From Alteromonadaceae bacterium UBA2620 (GTDB lineage Bacteria > Pseudomonadota > Gammaproteobacteria > Enterobacterales > Alteromonadaceae): 38,427 nt of DNA. Shown piece after piece: positions 25,697 to 34,101 of this stretch. The translations under genes were made by a program, and so were the position numbers. Location: contig DDJQ01000082.1 in NCBI GenBank assembly GCA_002339125.1, forward strand, positions 1-38,427, given 5' to 3'. The notes under the pieces are model-generated. The model ran no database searches, was not told the DNA's origin, and saw only the letters and a list, made by a program, of their open reading frames with translations. Each line of letters starts with the position of its first letter. The first letter of the stretch is position 1.

Positions 25697-26497
25697 CTAC
25701 CTCACTCGCTTTAACCGCTTCTCATCGAAATTACGCTCATCCACTTCTCCGGTTTGCAGAGCAATATCGTTGATGATGAGAGTCGTTCCTTTACCAGTTT
25801 GAACATTGGACATTGTAGAGACTGTCGGCCGCCAGTATTTATCCATATACAACTCGTAGTCTTCCAGAGTCAGCGTTTTGAGCAAGCTACCTTTTTTATC
25901 GTAAAAATCAGTTTTTAGCGGCCGGTATTCTGCCGTATCAATGAAAACTACCTGTTTTGAATAACCTGAAAATCTGTCGGTCGGTACCTGCTCAACTACA
26001 AACACTTCCTGCCCCTCAAAGGTCTCTGTTCTCAGGTAATTAAATTTAAATTTCTCTAACTCAAACGAAGACATATCTTCATAAGCAAACTCACTGCTCA
26101 TAAACGGACCCGATTTATTCTGCGTCGCAATCCGTTTTACCCGTTTTAATTTAGGCAGATACATCCACTGGTCGTCGGGTTCGCTGATGTAAGAAAAACT
26201 TAAAAACGCAGTGCCTTTAATATCCGCCGGTGAATCGAACACGGTCAGTGACTTATCGCCCTGGTCAGGCACTTCCAGAGTGTACACTCTTAACTCCCGT
26301 TCTGACTCCTGACCACTGTCATTGCGCAGGATCATAGTGGTTGAGGCAAACGAGTCTTCCCACCCCTCATCCCGGGCTTTACGCTCCTTCGCTATCCTGA
26401 GGCCTTCCGCTTCGTCTGCATAAGTAAACGATGACAGGGAAAATACAAGACAAATCCCTAAAACTGACTTACTAACAAACTGATTTACTCTGAACAT
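25697..26497 (-). CDS. Outer-membrane lipoprotein-sorting-like (LolA-like) periplasmic protein
   Basis: The 266-residue protein has a signal peptide (cleavage after FTYA) and a LolA-like half-barrel pattern typical of the family I remember as PF17131. The clearest block is MYLPKLKRVKRIATQNKSGPFMSSEFAYEDM (about 117-147), followed by the conserved Asp/Tyr-rich stretch at about 190-215 ending DFYDKKGSLLKTLTL. Such proteins usually carry a hydrophobic molecule in the periplasm, often with an RND transporter and an outer-membrane protein, and here only the outer-membrane protein follows. AAGGA is present before the ATG start. It heads the three-gene operon; the upstream 329-bp gap should carry its promoter. 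Confidence 0.8.
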   Translation of the reverse strand: MFRVNQFVSKSVLGICLVFSLSSFTYADEAEGLRIAKERKARDEGWEDSFASTTMILRNDSGQESERELRVYTLEVPDQGDKSLTVFDSPADIKGTAFLSFSYISEPDDQWMYLPKLKRVKRIATQNKSGPFMSSEFAYEDMSSFELEKFKFNYLRTETFEGQEVFVVEQVPTDRFSGYSKQVVFIDTAEYRPLKTDFYDKKGSLLKTLTLEDYELYMDKYWRPTVSTMSNVQTGKGTTLIINDIALQTGEVDERNFDEKRLKRVR

Positions 26498-26762
26498 CTA
26501 AAATTCCTTAACCTGTTCTGCGACGCCTACCCAACACTATACTTGCATCAGGTATAAATTACATTACGTCAGTGTAGTTCAGTAATAAAATCCACTGGTA
26601 AAAATATCCGGTTCAATACCGTCATTTAGCGTAATTGTTCCCGTTGCACCACTGCTCTATCCGCGTAAAAAACGTTTTATCTGCTGCCTGAATGCAAAGA
26701 AATCCTAACAGTTGTCATCTATCACATTGAAATAACGAAGATTACCGGCTTTTAACATAAAA

Positions 26763-26791
26763 TTTGCAATTGCATATATTTTCTGTATTAT
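26763..26791 (+). promoter_or_regulatory. Candidate fadE promoter
   Basis: TTTGCA (26763-26768) and TATTAT (26786-26791) are separated by exactly 17 bp. Both are four- or five-of-six matches to sigma-70 elements, and transcription would begin near 26798, about 30 bp before the start codon. Confidence 0.45.
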
Positions 26792-26801
26792 TGGCAGAAC
26801 C

Positions 26802-26818
26802 AACTGGTCAGATGAGCG
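26802..26818. promoter_or_regulatory. Candidate FadR operator
   Basis: AACTGGTCAGATGAGCG has a good left half-site (CTGGTC) for FadR, whose sites carry the TGG-N5-CCA-like pattern, with a poorer right half. It sits just after the predicted start of transcription, where FadR represses fatty-acid degradation genes in E. coli. Confidence 0.4.
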
Positions 26819-26826
26819 GATGAGTT

Positions 26827-29067
26827 ATGAGTATCAGAACAAGTTTGAAGAAAGTTTTACCTCCAATTTCAATTACAGAACAAGAAGCCCTGGATGCGGG
26901 TGACATTTGGTTAGAGTCTTCCATTTATCGTGGAGCCCCTGACATGGAGGCATTGCGAGCAGTTCCTCAAGCCAAGCTGAGTGCCGATGAGCAAGCGTTC
27001 ATGGACGGACCGGTGAAAGAACTGTTAGGCATGGTGGATGATTTTGAATTAGGAAATTCAAAACATATCCCACAACATATTCTTGATTTTTTGGGTGAGA
27101 ATCGTTTTTTCTCGATGATCATTCCCAAGAAATTTGGTGGTCTGGAGTTTAGCCCTTATGCCAACTCGACCATCGTATCAACCATTGCAGCCAAAAGTGG
27201 CGCACTGGCAGTAACCGTAATGGTGCCTAATTCACTAGGCCCGGGCGAGCTGCTTATGCACTACGGCACCAAAGAGCAGCAGGATTACTGGCTGCCACGC
27301 CTGGCCGTAGGTAAAGACATTCCGTGCTTTGCCTTAACCAGCCCTGAGGCAGGTTCAGATGCCGGCGGCATCCCCGATGCAGCCATTGTTACCAAAGGCC
27401 AGTTTAACGGCGAAGAAGTGATTGGTCTGCGCGTAAGCTGGGACAAGCGTTATATCACGCTGGCACCTATTGCCACGGTACTGGGTCTGGCCTTTAAAGT
27501 ATTCGATCCGGATCAGTTACTGGGCGACAAACTGGAACTGGGTATTACCTGTGCGCTACTACCTAAGTCACACCCAGGCGTTGAGTTAGGCAATCGTCAC
27601 GACCCAATGGGCGTCAGATTCTACAACGGTACTACCCGTGGTCAGGACGTATTCATTCCAATGGACTTTATCATTGGCGGTCAGAAAAACATCGGCCGTG
27701 GCTGGCAAATGCTGGTGAGCTGCTTAGGTGCGGGTCGTGGTATTTCACTGCCGGCAATGGGCACCGCTACAGCACAAAGCGCGTTAAAGTCTACAGCCGA
27801 GTATGCGTTTGTTCGTGAACAATTCGGCCTGCCTATCGGTCGTTTTGAAGGTATTCAGGAAAAGCTGGCAGAAATTGCCGGTAAAACCTTCCTGTGTGAG
27901 TCAATGCGTGTGCTGACTACTGAAGGTCTCGGTGAAGGTCTTAAGCCATCAGTGGTTACCGCTATCGCCAAATATCACATGACCGAAATTGGTCGTCAGG
28001 TGATGAACGCAGCGATGGATGTTCAGGCAGGTAAAGCAATCCAGCGCGGCCCGCAAAACACGCTGGCAGCCGGATATTCAGCATTACCTATCGCCATTAC
28101 GGTGGAAGGCGCGAATATCCTGACCCGTAACCTGATGATCTTTGGTCAGGGGGCAATGCGTTGTCACCCGCACTTAAAAGAGATGGTTGACCTCATCTAC
28201 AGCGAAGAAAAATCTGCTGACGCGCAGTTTAATAAAGTGCTGCGTAAAACCGTTGGCTTTAGCGTGAAAAATGCGTTCCGCAGTCTGTTCAGCAGCTACC
28301 TGCCATTTGTACGTGGCGCGCAGTCAAGTCTGCCGGAAGTGCGTGGTTACGAAAAACGCCTGAATGCGTTATCTGCCAAACTGGCACCTATGGCTGATTT
28401 GTCGCTGGCAGTACTGGGCGGCGATCTGAAGAAAGCCGAGTTACTGTCTGCCCGACTAGGTGACATCATGAGCTACCTGTACGGTGCCATGGCAGCCATT
28501 CGTTTTTACGAGCAGCGCATTGAAGATCGTCAGCAGGCTAAGCCTTATTTCGATTATGCAATGCAGTGGTCGCTACAGCAGGCCGAACAGGCTCTGGTCA
28601 ACTTTGTTCGTAACTTCCCGAACACACCAACCCGTTGTCTGATGCGCTTACTTACCGCAACTTACAGCGGCAGTGTTAGCACCATCAGCGACGATCTAAT
28701 CCGTGAGCTGTCTATGGCAGCCCTGCAGGACAACAGCGTGAAAGCGCAGTTAACCCACCTGGTGCAGCCAGTTGCAGGCGACGGTAACGACATCAATGAG
28801 CAAGCCTTTAAAGCCAAGCACAAAGTGCTGCCGTTACTGGGCAAAGTGCAAAAAGCGCTACGCAAAGAGCCTGTGGTGCCATTCCTGTCGTTTGAGAATG
28901 CGCTTAATAAACTACAGGAACGTGGTGTGGTCACAGCTGAAGAAGCACGCGACCTGCACGACTACAACGAGAAACGTAAACTGGCAGTGCGTGTCGATGA
29001 GTTTACCTTTGACCTGGAGCTTATTTCAGCCGAAGCGCCCAGTCAGGAGACCAAAGACGCTGCCTGA
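26827..29067 (+). CDS. fadE: Acyl-CoA dehydrogenase (FadE type)
   Basis: A 746-residue enzyme of fatty-acid beta-oxidation: it oxidises acyl-CoA to trans-2-enoyl-CoA with FAD. The N-terminal half has the acyl-CoA dehydrogenase blocks (MHYGTKEQQDYWLPRLAVG, CFALTSPEAGSDAGG, GRGISLPAMG, REQFGLPIGRFEGIQEKLAEIAG). The C-terminal part (about 500-740) is the DUF1974 region that defines FadE. E. coli FadE is 814 residues; the present protein lacks its N-terminal membrane segment. The start ATG has GGATGAG close by. It is monocistronic, with promoter and operator candidates upstream and a strong terminator downstream. Confidence 0.93.
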   Translation: MSIRTSLKKVLPPISITEQEALDAGDIWLESSIYRGAPDMEALRAVPQAKLSADEQAFMDGPVKELLGMVDDFELGNSKHIPQHILDFLGENRFFSMIIPKKFGGLEFSPYANSTIVSTIAAKSGALAVTVMVPNSLGPGELLMHYGTKEQQDYWLPRLAVGKDIPCFALTSPEAGSDAGGIPDAAIVTKGQFNGEEVIGLRVSWDKRYITLAPIATVLGLAFKVFDPDQLLGDKLELGITCALLPKSHPGVELGNRHDPMGVRFYNGTTRGQDVFIPMDFIIGGQKNIGRGWQMLVSCLGAGRGISLPAMGTATAQSALKSTAEYAFVREQFGLPIGRFEGIQEKLAEIAGKTFLCESMRVLTTEGLGEGLKPSVVTAIAKYHMTEIGRQVMNAAMDVQAGKAIQRGPQNTLAAGYSALPIAITVEGANILTRNLMIFGQGAMRCHPHLKEMVDLIYSEEKSADAQFNKVLRKTVGFSVKNAFRSLFSSYLPFVRGAQSSLPEVRGYEKRLNALSAKLAPMADLSLAVLGGDLKKAELLSARLGDIMSYLYGAMAAIRFYEQRIEDRQQAKPYFDYAMQWSLQQAEQALVNFVRNFPNTPTRCLMRLLTATYSGSVSTISDDLIRELSMAALQDNSVKAQLTHLVQPVAGDGNDINEQAFKAKHKVLPLLGKVQKALRKEPVVPFLSFENALNKLQERGVVTAEEARDLHDYNEKRKLAVRVDEFTFDLELISAEAPSQETKDAA

Positions 29068-29088
29068 GTAACGTCGTTCAGCTAATCC

Positions 29089-29118
29089 AAAGCCGGGCCC
29101 TGTGCCCGGCTTTGTTGT
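29089..29118 (+). terminator. Rho-independent terminator of fadE
   Basis: AAAGCCGGGC (29089-29098) and GCCCGGCTTT (29104-29113) form a perfect 10-bp stem with a 5-base loop, followed by GTTGTTTT. It lies 21 bp after the fadE stop. Confidence 0.9.
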
Positions 29119-29273
29119 TTTAATCACCACAATTTGCCGTATATCTGTCAAATAAGCTTGCATTACTTTTGCTTAAACTCAACACTGTAAAACAAACAGT
29201 ATTTGTAATTTGCGCGGGGCGCGTCTGAATATTTCGGGAAACCGCCCGGAGTAGCCCGCACGCTGAGTATTAA

Positions 29274-30063
29274 ACGCAGCAGATCAATTCACCGCCTTCA
29301 TCAGCGAGTAGCACGACTACCAGAGAAGTTGTCGAACTGCTATACGCCAATGTTTTTACCGGGCTGGTAATGACCATCCTGACTATCAGTGACGTTAACT
29401 TCGGCTTTGCCCCCCCCGAAATAACCTCATACAAGTTTTCGCTGTGGGCGGGCATGATGTTTCTGTCATTGCTGCGCACCTTCGACGGTGCCTACTGGTA
29501 TCTGCGCCTGGGTATTACAACGGGCTTGTATTGATGCCGCCCAATGGGACGATGAATCCTTTGGCATCTCGGTTAACGTCTCTGTGTTGCAACTGGTCAA
29601 TGAAGATTTTGTCGCTTGTGTAGACCGTGCACTAGCGAGTTCGGGGCTCGCCCCACAGCGGCTGCACCTGGAAGTCACAGAGTCTATCTTTACCGACGAT
29701 ATGGCAGTACTCACCGCCAATATTAGTGCCCTTAAAGCACGGCGAGTAAAAATGGCTATCGATGATTTTGGTACCGGCTTTTCCTCGCTAAATCTACTCT
29801 AGTCACTGGACTTTGATTTGCTGAAAATAGACCTGACCTTTGTGCAGCAAATGGCTGTCAGCAGTGACGCGATTGTGAAAGCAACAGTATTAATGGCCAG
29901 AGCACTTGGCTGTAAAACCGTTGCAGAAGGCGTAGAAACAGAAGAGCAGGCCAGCTTGCTAAGACTGCTCGGCGTTGACTGTCTGCAGGGTTATTTATTT
30001 GCCCGCCCACTAGAGAAAAAAGCCCTGCAGGAGTGGTACACTAACTGGCAGGATAATAAGTAG
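29274..30063 (+). pseudogene. Decayed GGDEF/EAL-type membrane c-di-GMP phosphodiesterase
   Basis: Two gene parts in different frames abut near 29500-29512. The first part reads REVVELLYANVFTGLVMTIL and later MMFLSLLRTFDGAYWYLRL, an N-terminal membrane domain common in diguanylate cyclase/phosphodiesterase proteins; it has no start codon in frame. The second part begins inside an EAL domain (WVLQRACIDAAQW) and retains LEVTES, IDDFGTGFSSL, LKID, VAEGVETEEQ and QGYLFARPL. The intervening sensor, GGDEF and the EAL motif itself are gone. A TAG at 29800-29802, where families usually have Gln or Arg, interrupts the rest; frame reopens to TAG 30061-30063. Three lesions together make it non-functional, unless a short EAL remnant is translated from GTG 29488. 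Confidence 0.88.
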
Positions 30064-30071
30064 AACAAATT

Positions 30072-30671
30072 ATGGCGCAATTATATTTTTATTACTCGGC
30101 GATGAATGCCGGGAAATCAACTTCATTGCTGCAATCGGCATACAACTATCGCGAACGGGGAATGAACCCGCTTATTTTTACCTTTGCGCTGGATGATCGT
30201 TTCGGCAGCGGTAAGGTGGCTTCCCGCATTGGTCTGGAAGCCGACGCCCGGCTATACAACGAAGACGATGATCTGCTTAGCATCATTGGTAAACTGCACA
30301 GCGACCATTACGTCGATTGTGTTTTTATTGATGAGGCTCAGTTCTTAACCAAAGCGCAGGTATCGCAACTTATTGAAGTGGTGGATGAGCTGGATATTCC
30401 GGTTCTCGCCTATGGCCTGCGCACCGACTTTTTAGGCGAAACCTTCACTGGCAGTCACTACCTGCTGGCCTGGGCCGATAAGCTTTTTGAACTCAAAACC
30501 GTTTGTCATTGCGGCCGCAAAGCTAACTTTGTGGTGCGTATCGACGAAAACGGTGTGGCAGTCACCAGTGGTGCCCAGGTAGAAATCGGTGGTAATGACC
30601 GCTACGAATCCATGTGCCGTAAACATTTCAAAGCGCTGGTGTGGGACCCTGCCAAAAGCAGCGAACAGTAA
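30072..30671 (+). CDS. tdk: Thymidine kinase
   Basis: A 199-residue type II thymidine kinase that phosphorylates thymidine in the salvage pathway. Walker A is SAMNAGKST (9-17), the DEAQ motif lies at 87-90, and the zinc-binding residues Cys145, Cys147, Cys182 and His185 match the E. coli enzyme in spacing and number. The start at ATG 30072 lies 8 bp after the stop of the decayed EAL gene, suggesting that it was once in an operon with it. It is intact and of normal length. Confidence 0.97.
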   Translation: MAQLYFYYSAMNAGKSTSLLQSAYNYRERGMNPLIFTFALDDRFGSGKVASRIGLEADARLYNEDDDLLSIIGKLHSDHYVDCVFIDEAQFLTKAQVSQLIEVVDELDIPVLAYGLRTDFLGETFTGSHYLLAWADKLFELKTVCHCGRKANFVVRIDENGVAVTSGAQVEIGGNDRYESMCRKHFKALVWDPAKSSEQ

Positions 30672-30698
30672 GATAGCATTGACAATCGCCGCGCAAGA

Positions 30699-30739
30699 CT
30701 GCAAATTGAATAAATTATTCCAAATTATTCAATTTGCAG
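30699..30739. repeat. Perfect 15-bp inverted repeat upstream of the serine hydrolase
   Basis: CTGCAAATTGAATAA (30699-30713) is repeated in reverse complement at 30725-30739, with 11 bases between (30714-30724). The right arm ends inside the ribosome-binding region (AGGGA at 30738-30742) of the serine hydrolase gene, so an RNA hairpin would partly hide that site. It has no following T-run, so it is not a typical terminator; an operator is the alternative. Confidence 0.9.
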
Positions 30740-30748
30740 GGAATCAAT

Positions 30749-32341
30749 ATGTCTGCCATTCGCGCTACCCAACTCTTCGCCGGCCTGGTGCTATTAGCCA
30801 CTACCGCCTGCTCTGCTACGCCTGACAAACCAACCGCCCCTCCTCAGAACACCACAGCGTTAATAGAACAGGCATTAACGGAGTTTTATACCCCGGGTAT
30901 GGGGGTTGGTATCATTCATCAGGGTGACGCCGTTTATCTTAACGGTGTAGGGCAGCGCAACCTGGCTAACAATTTACCGGTTACCGAAAGCACTTATTTC
31001 CGTTTAGCCTCAACGTCCAAAGCCTTTACGGCGGCAGCGCTGGCTATGGCAATCGATGAATTCTCGCTGAGCTGGCAAACCAAAGTCACCGACATCCTGC
31101 CGGCCTTTCAAATGCAGGATCCCTGGGTAACACGTGAGTTCACCTTACTGGACCTGTTAACCCACCGTTCCGGGCTCGCCAGCGGAGCCGGCGACAGCAT
31201 GCTGTGGCCGGAGCCGAGCGGCTTCAGTCGTGAGGAGATTATTCATAACCTGCGCTACCTGACGCCGGTCAGTAGCTTTCGCAGCGAATATGCTTACAGC
31301 AACCTGATGTTTATTACAGCCGGTGAAATTGTTGCGCAGCTTTACGGTAAACCTTATGCCTCGGTGATAGAAGAAAAAATCTTTGCACCGTTAGAAATGC
31401 AATGCTTTGCCGGCGATTTGAATGACGCAGCCCTGCAAAATGCCGCCATGAGTTACGGTCACAATGATGAGCGCGGTTTATACGCTATCCCTCGTAACGC
31501 CATTAACGGCACTGAGCTGGTGTCAGCAGCAGCAGGAGGCATTGTATGTAACGCAGAGGAAATGCTCAAATGGGTAGCAATGTGGTTGAATGATGGCCAA
31601 ACAGCTGACGGCAAGACTCTGCTTACTCCTGGTCAGATTGCCTATATGCAAAAAGCCCATATGGTGCTGCCGGTATCTACCACTGATGAAGAGTGGGACA
31701 ACACCAGCCTCAAATCCTACGGACTTGGCTGGCGGTTATCCGATGTGTACGGCCATAAAGTGGTATCACATACTGGTACTTTGTCAGGCTATCAGGCCTA
31801 TGTAGCCCTGGTGCCCGACCTGGAACTGGGTGTTGTGCTGCTAAACAACGGTTCAAACTATGGTGCCCGCAGTGCCGTAATGCAGCACATTCTCAAAGCT
31901 TACATTGCACCGCAGGAAAAAACCGACTGGGTTCAAACTTTAAAAGACTATCAGGCCGAGCGCGAAGCCTTTTACCTGGCCAACCATTCTGTGCCTGAAG
32001 GAACAGGAGAAGTCATTCTGGATCCACTTGCCTATGCCGGACAGTTCTCGGATCAGTGGTTCGGGCAACTGACCATTGCCATGGTAAACGGTCAGTTGCG
32101 GCTCCAATCCGAAAAAATGACCACCTTAACCGGCAGCCTGGAAGCATTTGCTGATCATACGTTTGTGATCCGTTGGGATAACCAGAATGCCGCCAGCGAT
32201 GCATTTATTCATTTCGATGTGAACACAAAAAGAGAAGTGACCGGTTTCAGCTTGTACCCCTTCACAGACAAAGAAAAAGCGTCTCACGAATACACTGATA
32301 TGTACTTCAACAAAAATGATTCAGAAAAACTATCAGATTAA
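30749..32341 (+). CDS. Lipoprotein serine hydrolase (class C beta-lactamase/D-peptidase family)
   Basis: A 530-residue serine hydrolase of the beta-lactamase-related family. A lipoprotein signal ends in LLATTAC (Cys21). The catalytic motifs are S88-T-S-K91 (SxxK), Y183-S-N185 (YxN) and H341-T-G343 (the KTG equivalent). A C-terminal DUF3471-like beta domain spans roughly 420-525. Such proteins include esterases and peptidoglycan or D-peptide hydrolases; true beta-lactamase activity is not implied. ATG 30749, with AGGGA six bases upstream, is preferred over TTG 30734. It is preceded by the inverted repeat and follows tdk by 77 bp. Confidence 0.88.
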   Translation: MSAIRATQLFAGLVLLATTACSATPDKPTAPPQNTTALIEQALTEFYTPGMGVGIIHQGDAVYLNGVGQRNLANNLPVTESTYFRLASTSKAFTAAALAMAIDEFSLSWQTKVTDILPAFQMQDPWVTREFTLLDLLTHRSGLASGAGDSMLWPEPSGFSREEIIHNLRYLTPVSSFRSEYAYSNLMFITAGEIVAQLYGKPYASVIEEKIFAPLEMQCFAGDLNDAALQNAAMSYGHNDERGLYAIPRNAINGTELVSAAAGGIVCNAEEMLKWVAMWLNDGQTADGKTLLTPGQIAYMQKAHMVLPVSTTDEEWDNTSLKSYGLGWRLSDVYGHKVVSHTGTLSGYQAYVALVPDLELGVVLLNNGSNYGARSAVMQHILKAYIAPQEKTDWVQTLKDYQAEREAFYLANHSVPEGTGEVILDPLAYAGQFSDQWFGQLTIAMVNGQLRLQSEKMTTLTGSLEAFADHTFVIRWDNQNAASDAFIHFDVNTKREVTGFSLYPFTDKEKASHEYTDMYFNKNDSEKLSD

Positions 32342-32411
32342 TCACTATTAATAGATATATTAGACTAACCTTTACTCATATAGTGTCTGTAACCAATAAG
32401 GAGACAGACAC

Positions 32412-32540
32412 ATGAGTAAATTAATCAATCAAATCAAACAATGTATCGCGGCTGAAAAACGCGAGGCACAAACAAACTGTAACTATGCCAATAATTATTA
32501 TGGCGATCAGCTTTGTAAAGGCTCAGTCAACAAGCGCTAG
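32412..32540 (+). CDS. Small three-cysteine protein, 42 residues
   Basis: A short frame starting at ATG 32412 has a strong Shine-Dalgarno sequence, TAAGGAG (32397-32403), 8 bases upstream, and is followed after about 20 bp by a strong terminator, so it is very probably expressed. The protein starts MSKLINQIKQCIAAEKREA, is polar, and has cysteines at 11, 23 and 35, exactly 12 residues apart. There is no signal peptide or membrane helix. It could be a stand-alone small protein or a metal- or disulfide-bearing peptide. I do not recognise the family. Confidence 0.68.
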   Translation: MSKLINQIKQCIAAEKREAQTNCNYANNYYGDQLCKGSVNKR

Positions 32541-32560
32541 GGCGTGTTGACATTTAATGC

Positions 32561-32585
32561 AGCGCCCTTGTGTGGGCGCTTTTTT
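32561..32585 (+). terminator. Rho-independent terminator after the small protein gene
   Basis: AGCGCCC (32561-32567) and GGGCGCT (32574-32580) form a perfect 7-bp GC-rich stem with a 6-base loop, followed by TTTTT. The opposite-strand propeller gene ends at 32584, so its stop lies inside the T-run. Confidence 0.9.
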
Positions 32586-33855
32586 ATTGCGGGAATGTTA
32601 ATTTAACGACTTTCGGTTTGCGGGTCTTGGTATCCTGCCCTACCAGGTAAAAATTACCCTCAGCATCCTTGGCCTCCGTACCGAAAAACAGAAAATCATT
32701 CAGTTCAGGCATCGCATAATTAACCGTAGCACCGGATATCTTCTCGTAAATTAACCACTCAGGATCCGCCCCTGAACGACGACTAACCCCCATAACAAAC
32801 TGTTCACCATCAACCGTAAATAAACTGGGAATATTGGCCTCACCGGCCGGGTTAAACAAACCATGATTTATCAGTTTTTCAGCACCCGATTCATTAGCCT
32901 GAACCTGCAGCAGATAACCCTGTCCCAACGTAAAATACACATCACCGTTGCGCATATTGGTATAACCTATAATGCCCCGGTAATGGGTCATATCCTGGCT
33001 TTGATAATCGGTTAGCGGATATTCAGTCACCGGATTGAGGTTCTGATCAAATTCAACCAGCATCGCCGAAGGTTCTTCATTAATGCCACTTTGCGATACT
33101 TTGGGCACATAAACATGGCCTTTACCATCAACCAGAAAATGGCGTGACACATGACCAGGCACCGAACCCACATCGGTCTTATTGACCTTTGCTGATTGCG
33201 TGTCGTACTGATACAGCACATGTCCCCAGTAACCCAGTGCATAAATATAGCGGCCATCAGTGTTAACCGCTATTAACGCTTCCGGGGTGGCCAGCAAATG
33301 CTCCCATTGTCCGGCTTGGGTATTTACCCGCCACAGATGACCACCATAATCAGGCAATCGCACATCTGTCTCACCGGCTTCATCAAAACTGGCAAAGTAA
33401 AGATAACCATCATTGGCAGCAACAATCTGACTGTGAATTTTGCCCTGACTCTGACTTACAGGACCAACTCTCTCGCGCTTAAGTTCACTGACCACATCCC
33501 CCATCACCGCTGGCTGACCAGCAGCATTGACCTTCACCAGATATGCACTTCTGGGATCGCCGTAAGACTCAGCCAGACCCACATAAATATTTCCCGCCGG
33601 ATCGTTCCCCACCGACCCCCAGGACACATCGGTACGGCCTACGCCCGGTAGCATAACAGGCTCTACTTGTGGTTTTTTAAAGTGACGCTCTGACACGGGT
33701 TCGTAATGTCGCTTAACGGGCTTAACAAGTTCAGAACTCAGGGAGGGGTGTGGCATTTCACCCACCGCGGCATCTGAGCCCGGTCCACTACTGAGCCAAC
33801 CAAATACAACAATTGCGATAACGATAAAGAAAAATAACCCACCGAATAATTTCAT
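32584..33855 (-). CDS. Membrane-anchored beta-propeller-like protein
   Basis: A 423-residue protein with an N-terminal helix (3-23) and no cleavage site seen, so it is probably anchored with its body in the periplasm. The body carries repeated blade-like segments with D-x-x-G-x-x-Y motifs: GNDPAGNIYVGLAESYGD (about 82-99), NDGYLYFASFDEAG (about 148-161), NTDGRYIYALGYWGH (about 198-212) and VDGKGHVYVPKVSQSG (about 247-262). These resemble NHL/YVTN-type propellers. AGGGAG lies 8 bases upstream of the ATG start. Function and ligand are unknown; there is no operon partner. Confidence 0.72.
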   Translation of the reverse strand: MKLFGGLFFFIVIAIVVFGWLSSGPGSDAAVGEMPHPSLSSELVKPVKRHYEPVSERHFKKPQVEPVMLPGVGRTDVSWGSVGNDPAGNIYVGLAESYGDPRSAYLVKVNAAGQPAVMGDVVSELKRERVGPVSQSQGKIHSQIVAANDGYLYFASFDEAGETDVRLPDYGGHLWRVNTQAGQWEHLLATPEALIAVNTDGRYIYALGYWGHVLYQYDTQSAKVNKTDVGSVPGHVSRHFLVDGKGHVYVPKVSQSGINEEPSAMLVEFDQNLNPVTEYPLTDYQSQDMTHYRGIIGYTNMRNGDVYFTLGQGYLLQVQANESGAEKLINHGLFNPAGEANIPSLFTVDGEQFVMGVSRRSGADPEWLIYEKISGATVNYAMPELNDFLFFGTEAKDAEGNFYLVGQDTKTRKPKVVKLTFPQ

Positions 33856-34101
33856 TGTTCAAACTCCCTGGCCGTTAATGCCTGACGGGTTGTCGCCTTC
33901 AACAAATTATTAAGTTACCAAACCCCGTTTGGATTGCCCAGTGAATTCAACGCTTTCAATGCTGGTTAGCGGCTTTTTTGCTGCGCCTTGCAACTCGGCT
34001 ACTTCACTTTACAGGGGCAAGTAAAAATTTAGCGCGTAAGTTTATACTTTTGTGACTTTTGTTCTACCTTTACTAAGTACCATTAGTTAAGCATCAGTGT
34101 T

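Larger units (their letters stand above)
26498..26826. other. Divergent intergenic region between the outer-membrane operon and fadE
   Basis: This 329-bp gap contains no open frame I could support. The right part holds the fadE promoter and FadR-like operator described below; the left part must hold the promoter of the LolA-like gene, for which I see no convincing match. No RNA gene was recognised. Confidence 0.6.

Noticed and set aside
29089..29273. Possible GEMM (c-di-GMP) riboswitch before the decayed EAL gene
   Set aside because: The first part is the fadE terminator. The GC-rich stretch at about 29212-29262 lacks the conserved GEMM core and paired elements, and no aptamer-like arrangement could be drawn.
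29270..29479. Open frame on the minus strand over the decayed EAL gene
   Set aside because: No motif, no ribosome site and lies antisense to a recognisable membrane domain.
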